Source: JAIOQJ01 sp963718635 (lineage in GTDB: Bacteria > Planctomycetota > Planctomycetia > Gemmatales > Gemmataceae). Taken from it: 64,000 nucleotides of DNA. The notes under the pieces were generated by a model, which was given only the letters and a program-made list of their open reading frames with translations, was not told the DNA's origin and searched no databases. The stretch is from the NCBI GenBank assembly GCA_963718635.1, contig OY970367.1:6425945-6489944 (forward strand), written 5' to 3'. Both the position numbers and the translations under genes were made by a program. Below are positions 63,831-64,000 of this stretch, piece after piece. Positions within the stretch are counted from its first letter, which is position 1. Each line of letters opens with the position of its first letter.

Positions 63831-64000
63831 GATCGTTCCCTGCCCACGGCAGCGCCTGTCAGCGCCGGCTGACTATAACCAGATGCGTGAGTTTTTGCCA
63901 GAGAGGTTGTGGATTTAAAAACGGGGGGGCCATTGGGCGCCATCGGATTTCTGGCAAATCGGAATCTCGCACTTCCACCCTCCCCCCGGCTTTGCGGCTG

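Noticed and set aside
1..64000. tRNA or rRNA genes, CRISPR arrays, transposases
   Set aside because: I looked for cloverleaf-like ends with CCA-adjacent arms, conserved rRNA segments, regularly spaced repeats and DDE or HUH transposase motifs and found none that I can support; a dedicated search could still find a tRNA.

Overview
The window looks like a chromosomal piece of a planctomycete, probably of the Gemmata/Isosphaera side. The evidence is an overall moderately high GC content, serine/threonine kinases carrying WD40 repeats, a ThuA-domain protein, a Tat-exported Gfo/Idh oxidoreductase, a Tat-exported sugar-phosphate isomerase-like protein, DUF362, DUF6941, DUF1570-like and DUF4337-like proteins, very large secreted proteins of no known family, and many dispersed palindromic intergenic repeats. 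No rRNA, tRNA, CRISPR array or transposase was recognised.

Layout. Positions 1-5210 are an accessory block of small plus-strand genes (a PIN toxin pair, a small lipoprotein, a HEPN pair, a zinc-binding protein, a RelE/YafQ-like pair) separated by imperfect palindromes with attC architecture. I read this as the end of an integron gene-cassette array whose integrase lies outside the window. Positions 5800-16800 are mostly housekeeping and conserved genes: a THUMP methyltransferase, a zinc-ribbon membrane protein, a cysteine hydrolase, a kinase, phosphofructokinase, a YpfJ-type metallopeptidase, DUF427, a DUF4337-like protein, a JAMM peptidase, argG and a DUF6941 protein. Positions 17260-26650 hold a membrane metallophosphoesterase translationally coupled to a PAS-GAF-receiver protein, a GT87-like glycosyltransferase, a ThuA protein and a giant kinase-WD40 protein.

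Positions 27490-32245 on the minus strand form the most interesting locus. It holds a JAMM (deubiquitinase-like) peptidase, a 60-residue protein, an E2-like (UBC fold) protein, a protein of unknown function, a solitary HicB-like protein, an E1-like (ThiF) protein and a 396-residue protein of unknown function. This is the composition of a bacterial ubiquitin-like conjugation system, but I could not identify a modifier with a terminal Gly-Gly.

Positions 32660-45400 hold a coiled-coil membrane protein, a large pseudo-subtilase, an M61 peptidase with a PDZ domain, two toxin-antitoxin-like pairs, the Tat-exported oxidoreductase and an Aas-like bifunctional acyltransferase/acyl-ACP synthetase. Positions 45600-64000 hold a SNF2 helicase and its partner, an APC permease, a giant lipoprotein, a transporter-like/spermidine-synthase-like fusion, the sugar-phosphate isomerase, an alpha/alpha-toroid plus DUF362 fusion, acetate kinase, a GIY-YIG protein, a fusion of an apparently inactive LMW-phosphatase-like domain with SUI1, and a lipoprotein gluzincin.

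At least eighteen conserved genes or gene parts are interrupted by single-base frame changes, several at short homopolymers, with intact coding resuming at once in another frame. I interpret most of them as residual assembly indels, not real pseudogenes, and annotate those genes across the break.
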